Of a DNA stretch of 64,000 nt, positions 43,424 through 52,179 are shown piece by piece. The notes beneath the pieces are model-generated. The model did not search any database. It had not been told where the DNA came from and saw only the letters and a program-made list of their open reading frames with translations. The translations under genes were made by a program, and so were the position numbers. Origin of the DNA: Kitasatospora azatica KCTC 9699 (GTDB lineage: Bacteria; Actinomycetota; Actinomycetes; Streptomycetales; Streptomycetaceae); the NCBI RefSeq assembly GCF_000744785.1, contig NZ_JQMO01000003.1:806001-870000 (forward strand), given 5' to 3'. Each line of letters begins with the position of its first letter. Position 1 is the first letter of the stretch.

Positions 43424-43963
43424 GTGTCCCGACTCCGACGCCCGCTGCGCACCCTGCAGGCCCTGCCCGCCCCCGTCCGGTGGCTGGCCGCGCCGGCGGC
43501 GCTGCTTGCCTGCACCGGAGCCGTGCTGCTCAGCGACGGGACCTACCAGCCGCCGCTGACCGCGCCGACGCCGGACGCCAAGGCGGCGGCACTCTGCCGG
43601 ACGCTGATGGGCGCCCTGCCGCCGGACCTGCTCGGGCGGTCGCGCACCACTCCCTCCCCGTACGTGGCCGTCTGGCCGACGAAACCCCGCACCGTGCTGC
43701 GCTGCGGGGTGCCGCGGCCGAAGTCGCTCGACCAGCACCAGGGCGACCTCGGGCCGAACATCGACGGCGTCCAGTGGTACCTGGAGGGCGACGGCCACGG
43801 CGGCCACCGCTTCACCCTGACGCTGCACGCGCTCTACGTCGAGGTGGCCGCTCCTGCCGGAGCCACCCCGTACCCGACCGACGCGCTGGCCGCTGTCTCG
43901 CCGGCGGTGCTCGCCACCATCCCCGACCTCAGCGGCGAACTCGGGGACCAGCAGGACCAGTGA
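43424..43963 (+). CDS. DUF3515 membrane-anchored protein
   Basis: 179 residues: one N-terminal membrane helix (VRWLAAPAALLACTGAVLL) followed by an extracytoplasmic domain with AALCRTLMGALPPDLLG, VLRCGVPRP and a late VEVAAPAGATPYPTDALAAV, the layout of DUF3515 proteins of actinobacteria. GTG start at 43424. Function unknown; the family is often near thiamine or ribosomal-maturation genes, which is not so here. Confidence 0.8.
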   Translation: MSRLRRPLRTLQALPAPVRWLAAPAALLACTGAVLLSDGTYQPPLTAPTPDAKAAALCRTLMGALPPDLLGRSRTTPSPYVAVWPTKPRTVLRCGVPRPKSLDQHQGDLGPNIDGVQWYLEGDGHGGHRFTLTLHALYVEVAAPAGATPYPTDALAAVSPAVLATIPDLSGELGDQQDQ

Positions 43964-44008
43964 CCGTCCGGCTCGTTGCGCGCGGGCGATGGTTGCTTGG
44001 GTGCGCCG

Positions 44009-44022
44009 TGGGAGCGCGCCCA
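44009..44022. promoter_or_regulatory. CebR-type box (TGGGAGCGCGCCCA)
   Basis: One mismatch from the palindromic cellulose/cellobiose operator TGGGAGCGCTCCCA, about 190 bases upstream of the GH6 start. Confidence 0.55.
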
Positions 44023-44116
44023 CTTTTGCGCAACGGCTGCTGCGCTAGGTCTTGACGGAAATTGCCAGCCCTGGCTTCATGTCTTTCGGCACCGGCATGA
44101 CTGCCCTTGCCCAAAG

Positions 44117-44130
44117 TGGAAGCGCTCCCA
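44117..44130. promoter_or_regulatory. CebR box (TGGAAGCGCTCCCA)
   Basis: 13 of 14 matches to TGGGAGCGCTCCCA, about 75 bases upstream of the GH6 cellulase start. CebR bound here would repress until cellobiose or cellotriose releases it. Confidence 0.8.
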
Positions 44131-44205
44131 CGGATCTTGAGCGCTCCGCGCACCTCAGCAAGGCGCAACCCGGGCCCACCCCCACCCAGCCGAAGGGACC
44201 CGAAA

Positions 44206-46257
44206 GTGCCCCACCCCCTGCACCCCCCCGTGCCCCGTCCGCTCCCCCGCCCGCTGCTCCGCCACCCGCTGCTGCGGCGCCTCCGAACGGCGGCCGCAGC
44301 GGCAGCCCTCGGAGCCGCCGCCCTCGTCCCCGTGGTCGGCGCGCAGAGCGCCCAAGCCGCCCCCACCCACGTCACCAACCCCTACCTCGGCGCCGCGCCG
44401 TTCCTGAACCCCGACTTCGTCGCCGAGGTCAACGCCCAGGCCGCCGCCGACGGTGGCGCGACCGGCGCGGCGGAGGCCAAGGTCGCCTCGAACCAGACCG
44501 CGATCTGGCTGGACCGGATCGGCGCCATCACCGGTGACAGCACCCACCGCGGCCTGCAGGCAGAACTCGACGCCGCCGAGGCCCAGGCCGCGGGCAGCGC
44601 CAACCCGGTGCTGTTCGAAGCGGTGATCTACGACCTGCCCGGTCGGGACTGCGCGGCGCTCGCCTCCAACGGCGAGATCCCCGCCACCGCCGCAGGACTG
44701 ACCCAGTACGAGTCGCAGTACATCGATCCGATCGCCACCCTGCTGGGCAACAGCAAGTACAGCAACCTGCGGATCTCCACCATCATCGAGCCGGACTCGC
44801 TGCCCAACGCGGTGACCAACCAGAGCAAGCCGGCCTGCGCCACCGCCACCCCGTACTACGAGACGGGCGTGGAGTACACGCTCACCAAGCTGCACGCGAT
44901 CCCGAACGTCTACACCTACCTGGACGTCGGCCACTCCGGCTGGCTCGGCTGGTCGAGCAACATGGGCCCGGCCGCCCAGGAGTTCGCCAAGGTCGCCAAG
45001 GCCACCCCGGCGGGCTTCGCCAGCGTCGACGGCTTCGTCAGCGACACCGCCAACACCACGCCCACCGACGAGCCCTTCCTGCCCAACTCCACCCTCCAGG
45101 TCGGCGGGAACCCGCTCGACTCGGTGAACTTCTACCAGTACAACCCGTACTTCGACGAGCACACCTACGACGAGGCCATGCACGCCGCCGTGGTCAGCGC
45201 GGGCTTCCCGAGCACCGTCGGCATGCTGATCGACACCTCCCGCAACGGCTGGGGCGGCTCCGCCCGGCCCACCTCGCTGAACTCCAGCCCGACCACGGCC
45301 ACCGCCTACGTGGCCGCCAACAAGGTGGACCAGCGCCCGTTCCGCGGCGACTGGTGCAACATCAACGGCGCGGGCATCGGCTACCGTCCGCAGGCGCAGC
45401 CGTACGGCGCCGCCGACCCGATCATCGCCTACGTGTGGATCAAGCCCCCGGGCGAGTCGGACGGCGACTACCCGACCGCGACCCACCCCCACGGCGACCC
45501 GCACTGCGACCCGGCCGGCACCCAGACCGACGGCAACGGCGGCACCTACCCCACCGACGCGATCCCCGGCTACAACGTCGCCGCCGGCGACTGGTTCCCC
45601 GCCCAGTTCCAGCAGTTGGTGCAGAACGCCTACCCGTCCTTCGGCGCCCCCACCGGCGGCGACACCACCCCGCCGAGCACCCCGACCGGCCTGACCGTCA
45701 CCGGGACCACGGCGAGCAGCGTGTCGCTCTCCTGGACGGCGGCCACCGACAACGTCGGCGTCACCGGCTACAACGTCTACCGCGGCGGCAGCAAGGTGGC
45801 CACGGTGACCAGCACCGGCTACACCGACACCGGGCTCACCGCCGCCACCGCCTACCAGTACACGGTCAGCGCCTTCGACGCGGCGGGCAACGTCTCGTCG
45901 GCCTCCGCGGCGGTCACGGCGACCACCGCGAGCAACGGCGGCGGGGGCGGCAGCAGCGGCTGCAAGGCCACCTACGCGATCACGAATGACTGGGGTGCCG
46001 GCTTCAACGCCAATGTCACGGTCACCAACACCGGCACGGCGGCCACCAAGTCCTGGACCGTCAGCTGGACCTGGGCCGGCAACCAGCAGATCGGCAACGC
46101 CTGGAACGCCACCGCCGCCCAGACCGGGAGCTCGGTGAGCGCCGCGAGCATGAGCTACAACGGCGCGCTGGCCGTCGGTGCCAACACCAGTTTCGGCTTC
46201 GGTGCCAGCTACTCCGGCAGCAACACCGCGCCCACCCTGACCTGCACCGCGAGCTGA
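44206..46257 (+). CDS. Secreted GH6 cellulase (cellobiohydrolase type) with FnIII and CBM2
   Basis: 683 residues. Arg-rich signal peptide ending at AQSAQA (about residue 52), GH6 catalytic domain to about residue 485 (VIYDLPGRDCAALASNGE, IIEPDSLPN, YLDVGHSGWLGW, VNFYQYNPYFDEHTYD, GMLIDTSRNGWGG, YVWIKPPGESDG), a fibronectin III domain (TPTGLTVTGTTASSVSLSW), a Gly/Ser linker and a CBM2 cellulose-binding module (YAITNDWGAGFNANVTVTNT, NQQIGNAWNA). The extra loops and length fit the actinobacterial exo-type GH6. GTG start with GAAGGGA. Two CebR-type boxes lie upstream. Confidence 0.94.
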   Translation: MPHPLHPPVPRPLPRPLLRHPLLRRLRTAAAAAALGAAALVPVVGAQSAQAAPTHVTNPYLGAAPFLNPDFVAEVNAQAAADGGATGAAEAKVASNQTAIWLDRIGAITGDSTHRGLQAELDAAEAQAAGSANPVLFEAVIYDLPGRDCAALASNGEIPATAAGLTQYESQYIDPIATLLGNSKYSNLRISTIIEPDSLPNAVTNQSKPACATATPYYETGVEYTLTKLHAIPNVYTYLDVGHSGWLGWSSNMGPAAQEFAKVAKATPAGFASVDGFVSDTANTTPTDEPFLPNSTLQVGGNPLDSVNFYQYNPYFDEHTYDEAMHAAVVSAGFPSTVGMLIDTSRNGWGGSARPTSLNSSPTTATAYVAANKVDQRPFRGDWCNINGAGIGYRPQAQPYGAADPIIAYVWIKPPGESDGDYPTATHPHGDPHCDPAGTQTDGNGGTYPTDAIPGYNVAAGDWFPAQFQQLVQNAYPSFGAPTGGDTTPPSTPTGLTVTGTTASSVSLSWTAATDNVGVTGYNVYRGGSKVATVTSTGYTDTGLTAATAYQYTVSAFDAAGNVSSASAAVTATTASNGGGGGSSGCKATYAITNDWGAGFNANVTVTNTGTAATKSWTVSWTWAGNQQIGNAWNATAAQTGSSVSAASMSYNGALAVGANTSFGFGASYSGSNTAPTLTCTAS

Positions 46258-46268
46258 CCCACCGATCG

Positions 46269-46300
46269 GGGCCGGCCGGGACCACCCACCCGTCCGGCCC
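46269..46300. terminator. Hairpin between the two cellulase genes
   Basis: GGGCCGG (46269-46275) pairs with CCGGCCC (46294-46300), then TTCTCTCCCC follows. Position suggests partial termination between the GH6 and GH5 genes. Confidence 0.4.
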
Positions 46301-46323
46301 TTCTCTCCCCCCAGGAGCTCTCC

Positions 46324-47826
46324 ATGACCTCCCGCACCATGCTCGCGGCCGCCGCCGTCGGGGCGGGCGCGCTCGGCGCTGCCCTGCTACTGCCGCCGGG
46401 CACCGCCGCGACCGCAGCCACCGCCGTTGCCTGCAACGTGAGTTACAGCACCAACGACTGGGGCAGCGGATTCACCGCCAACGTCACCATCGCCGACACC
46501 GGAACCGCCGCCATCAACGGCTGGACCCTCAGCTACGGCTACACCGGCAACCAGACCCTCCAGAACGGCTGGAACGGCAACTGGACCCAGACCGGCAAAA
46601 CCGTCACCGCCACCAACCCCAACTACGCCACCACCATCAACCCCGGCGCGAGCTACACCACCAGCGCCAACTTCAGCTACTCCGGCGCGAATTCCGCCCC
46701 CACCGGGTTCACCGTCAACGGCACCGCCTGCGGTCCGCAGCCTTCCCCCACGCCCACGCCGACACCCACACCCACACCCACACCCACGCCGTCCCCCACC
46801 CCCACGCCGCCCGGCCCCGCCCCCGCGCTGCACGTCTCCGGCAACCGCCTCGTCGACTCCGCCGGACGGACCGTCACCCTGCACGGTGCCAACCGCTCCG
46901 GCGCCGAGTTCGCCTGCGTCCAGGGCAACGGGCTCTTCGACGGCCCGGTCGACCAGGCCTCGATCGACGCGATGAAGAGCTGGCACCTCGGCGCCGTCCG
47001 GATCCCGCTCAACGAGGACTGCTGGCTGGGCCTCTCCAACGTCGACCCGGCCTACTCCGGCGCCACGTACATCAACGCCGTCAAGTCCTACGTGTCCCTG
47101 TTGCACCAGAACGGCCTGAACACCATCCTCGACCTGCACTGGACCGACGGCGTCTACACCGGCAACTCCTCCGGCTGCCCGAGCGCCACCGCGACCTGCC
47201 AGAAGCCGATGCCCGACGCCGCCAACGCCATCCCGTTCTGGCGCTCGGTCGCCACCACCTTCAAGGGCGACGACGCCACCGTCCTCGACCTCTTCAACGA
47301 GCCCTACCCGTCCCGCGCCACCGGCAACGATTCCACCGGCTGGGCCTGCTGGCGCGACGGCGGCAACTGCGCCGGCATCGGCTACCAGGTGGCCGGCATG
47401 CAGTCCATGGTCGACGCGGTGCGCGGGACCGGCGCCGACAACGTGCTGATGCTCGGCGGCATCGAGTACTCCAACGACCTCAGCCAGTGGCTGACCCACC
47501 AACCCAGCGACCCACTGCACCAGTTGGCTGCCTCCTGGCACTCCTACAACTTCAACGCCTGTACCTCGTCCAGCTGCTGGGACTCCCAGCTCGCCCCGGT
47601 CGCGGCCACTGTCCCGGTGATCGCCGGCGAACTCGGCGAGAACGACTGCGCCCACGGCTACCTGGACTCCCTCCTCCCCTGGCTCGACCAACACGGCATC
47701 TCCTACCTCGCGTGGACCTGGAACACCTGGAACTGCAGCTCCGGCCCCGCCCTGATCACCGCCTACGACGGCACCCCGACAGCCTTCGGAGCGGGCTACA
47801 AGGCCCACTTGGCAGCGTTGGGCTGA
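46324..47826 (+). CDS. Secreted GH5 endoglucanase with N-terminal CBM2
   Basis: 500 residues. Signal peptide (MLAAAAVGAGALGAALLL), CBM2 (about 37-137; VSYSTNDWGSGFTANVTIAD, NQTLQNGWNGNW), a Pro-Thr linker, then a GH5 domain (about 165-500): HGANRSGAEFAC, VRIPLNEDCWL, ILDLHWTD, acid/base Glu in VLDLFNEPYPSR, ASWHSYNF and the nucleophile Glu in PVIAGELGEND, ending SYLAWTWNTWN. CCAGGAGCTCTCC precedes the ATG. It follows the GH6 gene by 66 bases, so it probably shares the CebR-controlled promoter. Confidence 0.95.
   Translation: MTSRTMLAAAAVGAGALGAALLLPPGTAATAATAVACNVSYSTNDWGSGFTANVTIADTGTAAINGWTLSYGYTGNQTLQNGWNGNWTQTGKTVTATNPNYATTINPGASYTTSANFSYSGANSAPTGFTVNGTACGPQPSPTPTPTPTPTPTPTPSPTPTPPGPAPALHVSGNRLVDSAGRTVTLHGANRSGAEFACVQGNGLFDGPVDQASIDAMKSWHLGAVRIPLNEDCWLGLSNVDPAYSGATYINAVKSYVSLLHQNGLNTILDLHWTDGVYTGNSSGCPSATATCQKPMPDAANAIPFWRSVATTFKGDDATVLDLFNEPYPSRATGNDSTGWACWRDGGNCAGIGYQVAGMQSMVDAVRGTGADNVLMLGGIEYSNDLSQWLTHQPSDPLHQLAASWHSYNFNACTSSSCWDSQLAPVAATVPVIAGELGENDCAHGYLDSLLPWLDQHGISYLAWTWNTWNCSSGPALITAYDGTPTAFGAGYKAHLAALG
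46740..46806 (+). repeat. Pro-Thr linker repeat (CCCACG/CCCACA units)
   Basis: Tandem hexamers coding for about eleven Pro-Thr or Pro-Ser pairs form the flexible linker between cellulose-binding and catalytic domains of the GH5 enzyme. Confidence 0.9.
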
Positions 47827-47852
47827 CAGCGCGCGGCCACGCGTCCACTGGA

Positions 47853-47882
47853 CCTTCCAGGCGGTTCGACCCGCCAGGAAGG
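47853..47882. terminator. Strong hairpin after the GH5 gene
   Basis: CCTTCC-a-GGCGG (47853-47864) pairs with CCGCC-a-GGAAGG (47871-47882), one internal A/A mismatch and a six-base loop. It can be extended by GCGCGGC/GCCGCG on the flanks. Located 26 bases after the stop of the GH5 gene. Confidence 0.75.
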
Positions 47883-48157
47883 CCCAGCCGCGTGGGTAAA
47901 GCGGTCCATCGCCGCCGTCATCCGCGAGGCCGAACTCATCGGCTACCCGGTCGCAGCCGGACTGCAGCCTGACCACGGCGGTCCTGACAGCCAAGCGGGA
48001 CGACCAAACGGCGGCGGTCGACTACGCGCTGCTGGCAAACCGGCGGCTGCGGACCGCGCTACTGCGCGGCAGGGTTGACCAGGTTGAGGGCACGGCCGAC
48101 AAGCGGGAGCCCGTAGCGGCCTCAGTCGCCGCGCTCTGGGCGCTCGGGGGTGGAGCC
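47883..48157 (+). other. Intergenic stretch with a coding-like fragment lacking a start
   Basis: From about 47960 a plus frame reads LTTAVLTAKRDDQTAAVDYA, LLANRRLRTALLRGRVDQVE and on into the membrane protein without any stop and without any ATG/GTG/TTG before 48158. Codon use is coding-like. It may be the tail of a lost gene fused to, or part of the former N-terminus of, the downstream membrane protein. No RNA gene or promoter recognised. Confidence 0.35.
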
Positions 48158-49864
48158 GTGGCCGCTGTGGCCTCGCTGGCAGGTGCCCTCTCGCTGACCT
48201 TCGATCAGCACCTCACCGCCGTCCGAACCGCAGCCCCCGACGCCCTCACCACCACCGCCTGGGCCTGGCCGCCGCTGGGCGCCCTCGCGCTGCTCGCGCT
48301 CCTGGTCTCGCTGCGGCACCCGGAACTCGGGCTCTCCGTCCGCCGCCTGGCCGGGGGCGTAGCGGCTGCGGCCATCCTGCTGGCGGCCGGTGGATCGCTC
48401 ACCATGGCGCTCCCCCAAGGTTGGACCGCCCTCGCGTACAGCGCACCGGCGGCGCTCCTCCTGACGCTGTCGGCGACCCGGCTCCGACGCATCCGGCCGG
48501 CAGCAACTCCGGCAGCGGGCCTGCCCGCCCTCGCCGGCGCCTTCCGCGCGGCCGGCGGCGTGCTGCTCGCCGCCTCGCTCCCGCTGCTGCCCGAACTCGT
48601 GCGCGCCCTCCTGACCCCGCTCCCCCACGCACACGCCACCTGGACCGTCGACCCCGCGCCGGGCTGGGGCTGGACCGTGGCACCGGCCGCGCTCACCGGG
48701 CTCTGGCTGTTGGTCGGCGCCCTGACCACCCTCGCCGCGCTGCGCGTCACCGCCATCGGCAGCGCCGCACTCGAGGCCGTCCTCGCGGCCCTCGCCCTTC
48801 CCGCCATCGCGCTGCTGCCGGTGGCCTTCGGGCTGCCTCACGGCGTCGCGGTGGCCGTCACCGTGCTCCTCACCCTCGCCGCCGCGCTGGCGGCCGTGCT
48901 GCGCGACGCCCGCCCCGCAGTCCTGACCGGCCTGACCGCGGCTCCCGTGTTGGCGCTGCTCTGGGCGCTCACTGATCGCACCGCGACCATCACCGTCCTC
49001 GCCGTCCTCGCCGTCCTGGCCGGTGTGCTGGCGGCGCGCGGGAGGAGCACCGTCCCGCGGGCCACCGCTGCCGGCTGCGCCGTCCTCGCCCTCGGCGCCG
49101 AGGCCCTCGCGGTCGGCGCCACCGCCGAACTCGGCCGGGCGGACCTCATGCTCGCCGTCCTCGCGGTCGCCATCGTCTCCGCCCCGGTCGCGGCCCGCAC
49201 CCGGGGCAGCGTCTCGCTCGCCGTCGAGGCGACCGGTTACGGCCTGGCCGGCTTCGCCCTGGCGCTGACGACCGCTCAGCCCGGACGGCTCGCCTTCGAC
49301 CTCACCCTGACCGGGGTCGCCTCCCTCGGCGTCGCACTGCGCGCCGACCGCCGACGGCCCGCCGCCCTCACCGCCACCGCCCTGCTGCTGGTGGCCTCCT
49401 GGATCCGCTTGGCGCTCTCCGACGTCCACACCCCCGAGGCGTACACCCTGCCGCCGGCCTGCCTCGCCCTCACCCTCGGTCTGCTCCAGCGCCGGCGCCA
49501 CCCCGAGACCGACTCCTGGTCCGCCTACGGCGCCGGGCTCGGCCTCGGCCTGCTGCCCAGCCTGCTCGCGGCCTGGACGGACCCGCACTGGTTGCGCCCG
49601 CTGCTGCTCGGCTCGGCCGCGCTGGCCGTCACCCTCGCGGGCGTCCGACGCCGTCTCCGGAGCCCGCTCCTGCTCGGCGGCGCCACCTTGTTCCTGGTCG
49701 CCGTACACGAACTGGCCCCCACCGTCCTCCAGGTGCTCGGCCTGCTCCCCCGCTGGGTCCCGCTGGCCGCCGCCGGCCTCCTCCTGCTCGCCCTCGGCGC
49801 CACCTACGAACAACGCCTGCGCGACGCCCGCCGGATGAGGGACTCCCTCCGCCGCCTGGGCTGA
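48158..49864 (+). CDS. Large polytopic membrane protein, possibly N-terminally truncated
   Basis: 568 residues, Ala/Leu-rich, with about fifteen or more hydrophobic helices and almost no soluble domain; ends ATYEQRLRDARRMRDSLRRL, an amphipathic C-terminal helix. I do not recognise a named family; similar very large polytopic membrane proteins of streptomycetes end in the same way. The in-frame open sequence before the first possible start (GTG 48158) and the odd length suggest the 5' part was lost. Function unknown. Confidence 0.65.
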   Translation: MAAVASLAGALSLTFDQHLTAVRTAAPDALTTTAWAWPPLGALALLALLVSLRHPELGLSVRRLAGGVAAAAILLAAGGSLTMALPQGWTALAYSAPAALLLTLSATRLRRIRPAATPAAGLPALAGAFRAAGGVLLAASLPLLPELVRALLTPLPHAHATWTVDPAPGWGWTVAPAALTGLWLLVGALTTLAALRVTAIGSAALEAVLAALALPAIALLPVAFGLPHGVAVAVTVLLTLAAALAAVLRDARPAVLTGLTAAPVLALLWALTDRTATITVLAVLAVLAGVLAARGRSTVPRATAAGCAVLALGAEALAVGATAELGRADLMLAVLAVAIVSAPVAARTRGSVSLAVEATGYGLAGFALALTTAQPGRLAFDLTLTGVASLGVALRADRRRPAALTATALLLVASWIRLALSDVHTPEAYTLPPACLALTLGLLQRRRHPETDSWSAYGAGLGLGLLPSLLAAWTDPHWLRPLLLGSAALAVTLAGVRRRLRSPLLLGGATLFLVAVHELAPTVLQVLGLLPRWVPLAAAGLLLLALGATYEQRLRDARRMRDSLRRLG

Positions 49865-50010
49865 CGGGCCGTCGGCTTCGGACCGCCGAGTGCCTGGCAC
49901 CCCGGAGGCGGCCCAAGGCCAACGCCTTTCCGCCCCAGAGCTTTTCCTGAGGTAGCGAGGGCGTCAGGAGTGCCATCCTGAAGTCCACGATCCGAACCCG
50001 GAGGCACGGC

Positions 50011-50238
50011 ATGGACGGTCACGGCTTCAGCGGCGGCGGGCACGACGGCGGCAGCCACCACGGGCAACATCACCACGGCTCGTCCGACGACTCCTCCTGG
50101 CTCAGCCTCGGCTCCCGAGGGCATTCCGGCGGCGGAAGGGGCGGTGGGCTCGGCTCTGCGCGGGCGCTGGTCTGGGTGCTGGCGGTGGCCTTCGCCGTAC
50201 TCGTGATCTTCCCCCTGTTGATCCTCTCGGCGCGCTGA
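50011..50238 (+). CDS. Small His/Gly/Ser-rich protein with C-terminal membrane helix
   Basis: 75 residues: HGFSGGGHDGGSHHGQHHHG and a Ser/Gly/Arg-rich part, then one hydrophobic helix (ALVWVLAVAFAVLVIFPLLI) and a short basic end. CCGGAGGCACGGC lies before the ATG. The His cluster could bind metal ions. Tail-anchored topology; family not recognised. Confidence 0.6.
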   Translation: MDGHGFSGGGHDGGSHHGQHHHGSSDDSSWLSLGSRGHSGGGRGGGLGSARALVWVLAVAFAVLVIFPLLILSAR

Positions 50239-50319
50239 GTCGGGCCGCTGAGCCGGGCCGCTGAGCCGGGCCCCTGTCCCGCCCGCGCCAGGTCACCGGC
50301 CATCCGCTAGCTTCTGCGG

Positions 50320-50865
50320 GTGGCTTTCCAACTCTCCCTCTACGAGCAGGCACGGGTCTTCGACGCACTCCAGGACACCCTGAGCTACGACCAGCTCAGT
50401 CCCGCGGAGCGGCACCAGTTCGTGCTGAACTTCACCTTCGGTGACGAGCAGGATCCGCTGGTCTGGACAGCCCGGCAGGCGGACACCGATGCCGGGACCG
50501 CCCTTGCCCTCTACTGGCACCTGTCCCCCGCCTACTGGTCGCAGTACGCGAGCGCGGAGGAGGCCTCGGCGGACGTCAGCTTCGCCGACTACCAGCTGCT
50601 CAAGGAGATCGAGGCCAACTACCTGGCCGGCTTCTACCTGAACCGGAACTACTCCTTCGACCCTTCGGAGTTCATCGCCGAGGGCGGCGCCGAGGAGCCC
50701 GCGGACGGCAACGAGCTGATGAGACGCGCCTCGCCGGGTGCCCGCTTCGCCCGCCAGGACCCGGAGGTCGTGCTCTTCGCGGAGTCGGGCCTCTTCGAGG
50801 GCCTGGCGTCGGGTGAACTGCCCACGGCCGGCCTGAGGTTCTCGGTCTCCGCGCTGGACGACTAG
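50320..50865 (+). CDS. DUF4274-like protein
   Basis: 181 residues, acidic, soluble. LSPAERHQFVLNFTFGDEQD followed by PLVWTARQADTDAGTALALY and W-x-L-x-P are the conserved features of DUF4274 proteins, which are of unknown function and sometimes serve as immunity-type proteins in polymorphic toxin loci. GTG start at 50320. No toxin gene is adjacent, although a contractile injection locus lies 13 kb away. Confidence 0.65.
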   Translation: MAFQLSLYEQARVFDALQDTLSYDQLSPAERHQFVLNFTFGDEQDPLVWTARQADTDAGTALALYWHLSPAYWSQYASAEEASADVSFADYQLLKEIEANYLAGFYLNRNYSFDPSEFIAEGGAEEPADGNELMRRASPGARFARQDPEVVLFAESGLFEGLASGELPTAGLRFSVSALDD

Positions 50866-50894
50866 GGCCTGTCCGCTTCCGGTCAAGCCGGTCG

Positions 50895-51962
50895 TCAGGC
50901 CGACTCCCGCACCACCAGCTCAGTGGCCAGCACCACCTGCCGCCGGGCCCGCCCGGGTTCGGCGATCTCGTCCAAGAGCAGCCGCGCCATGGTGCGGCCC
51001 ATCTCCTCGATCGGCTGGCGGACGCTGGTCATCGCGGGGTCGGTGTGGCGGGCCACGATGGAGTCGTCGAAGCCGATCAGGGCGATGTCCTGGGGCACCC
51101 GGCGGCCGGCGGCGCGCAGTTCCTGCAGGGCGCCGGCGGCCATCACGTCGGAGGCGCAGAAGACCGCGTCCAGGTCGGGGACCCGCTCCAGCAGGGCGCG
51201 CATCGCGGCACGGCCGCCCTGTTCGGTGAAGTCGGCCAGGCCCACCAGCTCCTCGCGGTACTCCCGGCCGGACTCCTCCAGGGCGTCCCGGTAGCCGCTG
51301 AGCCGGGCCTGGGCGACTTCCATGTCCAGTGGGCCGGTGATGGTGGCGATCTGTCGGCAGTCGCGCCGCAGCAGGTGCCGTACGGCCATCCGGGCACCGC
51401 CGGCGTTGTCGGCGGCCACGTAGCTGAGCGGTTCCTGGTCGCCGCGTCGGCCGGCCAGCACCGAGGGGATCCGCAGGTCCTCCAGGACGGTGGGCAGCGG
51501 GTCGTCGCGGTGTACGGCGACCAGCAGCACGCCGTCCACCCGCTGCGCCCTGAGGTAGGCCGACAGGCGTTCGCGCTCGCGCTGGTTGCGGACCAGGACC
51601 AGCAGCAACTGCATGTCGGTATCGGCGAGTTCGGCGGACACGCCGCTGATGATGTCGGAGAAGTACGGTTCCGAGAAGAGCCGGGTCTCGGCCTCCGGAA
51701 CGACCAGCGCGATCGCGTCGGTGCGGGAGGTGACCAGGGTGCGGGCGGCCCGGTTGGGGACGTAGCCGAGCTCGGCGACGGCCTGTTCCACGGCGGCCTT
51801 GGCCTTCTCGCTGACCCGGGGCGAGCCGTTGATCACCCGCGAGACCGTGCCCCGGCCGACGCCGGCCAGCGCCGCCACCTCCTCCAGGGTGGGCCGTCCG
51901 GGCCCGCGCCGTTCTTCGGGACCGCCGGCGGGCCCGAGGGGGCGCTGTGCGGTGGGGCTCAT
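50895..51962 (-). CDS. cebR: LacI-family repressor CebR
   Basis: 355 residues. N-terminal LacI HTH (LEEVAALAGVGRGTVSRVI with hinge helix NRAARTLVTSRT) and a periplasmic-binding-protein-like core (IALVVPEAETRLFSEPYF, YVAADNAGGARMAVRHLL, DAVFCASDVMAAGALQELR, IALIGFDDSIVARHTDPAMT). Divergent from cebEFG-bglC with CebR boxes between and around, it is the cellobiose/cellotriose-responsive repressor of cellulose use. ATG 51962 has GAGG six bases upstream; a GTG one codon earlier is possible. Confidence 0.93.
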   Translation of the reverse strand: MSPTAQRPLGPAGGPEERRGPGRPTLEEVAALAGVGRGTVSRVINGSPRVSEKAKAAVEQAVAELGYVPNRAARTLVTSRTDAIALVVPEAETRLFSEPYFSDIISGVSAELADTDMQLLLVLVRNQRERERLSAYLRAQRVDGVLLVAVHRDDPLPTVLEDLRIPSVLAGRRGDQEPLSYVAADNAGGARMAVRHLLRRDCRQIATITGPLDMEVAQARLSGYRDALEESGREYREELVGLADFTEQGGRAAMRALLERVPDLDAVFCASDVMAAGALQELRAAGRRVPQDIALIGFDDSIVARHTDPAMTSVRQPIEEMGRTMARLLLDEIAEPGRARRQVVLATELVVRESA

Positions 51963-52115
51963 CACTCACCTCGTAGGACTGTTCTGCGGGACGCGGTCGG
52001 GCGATGGTCATTCTGACAGGTGCGGCCGAGGCCCAGGACACACTGTGGTTACGCCATGGACTTCCCCCCTTGACACGGCCCCCCGAAAGGCAGGAACCTT
52101 CCGGCAGGTCGTAAG

Positions 52116-52129
52116 TGGGAGCGCTCCCA
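52116..52129. promoter_or_regulatory. Perfect CebR box (TGGGAGCGCTCCCA)
   Basis: A fully symmetric 14-bp operator (16 bp with flanking G/C) between cebR and cebE, 50 bases before the cebE start. A TTGACA at 52070-52075 may be the -35 of the cebE promoter; its -10 is weak. Confidence 0.93.
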
Positions 52130-52179
52130 CATCGCTCCACCCGAGAGTACACCCGGCCACCCCTTTCCAGGAGCCCACC

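Noticed and set aside
46740..46806. Non-coding repeat array
   Set aside because: It encodes the Pro-Thr linker of the GH5 enzyme in frame.
48122..49900. 592-residue minus-strand frame opposite the membrane protein
   Set aside because: Gly/Glu/Gln-rich repeat-like translation produced by the complement of Ala/Leu codons; no initiation site.
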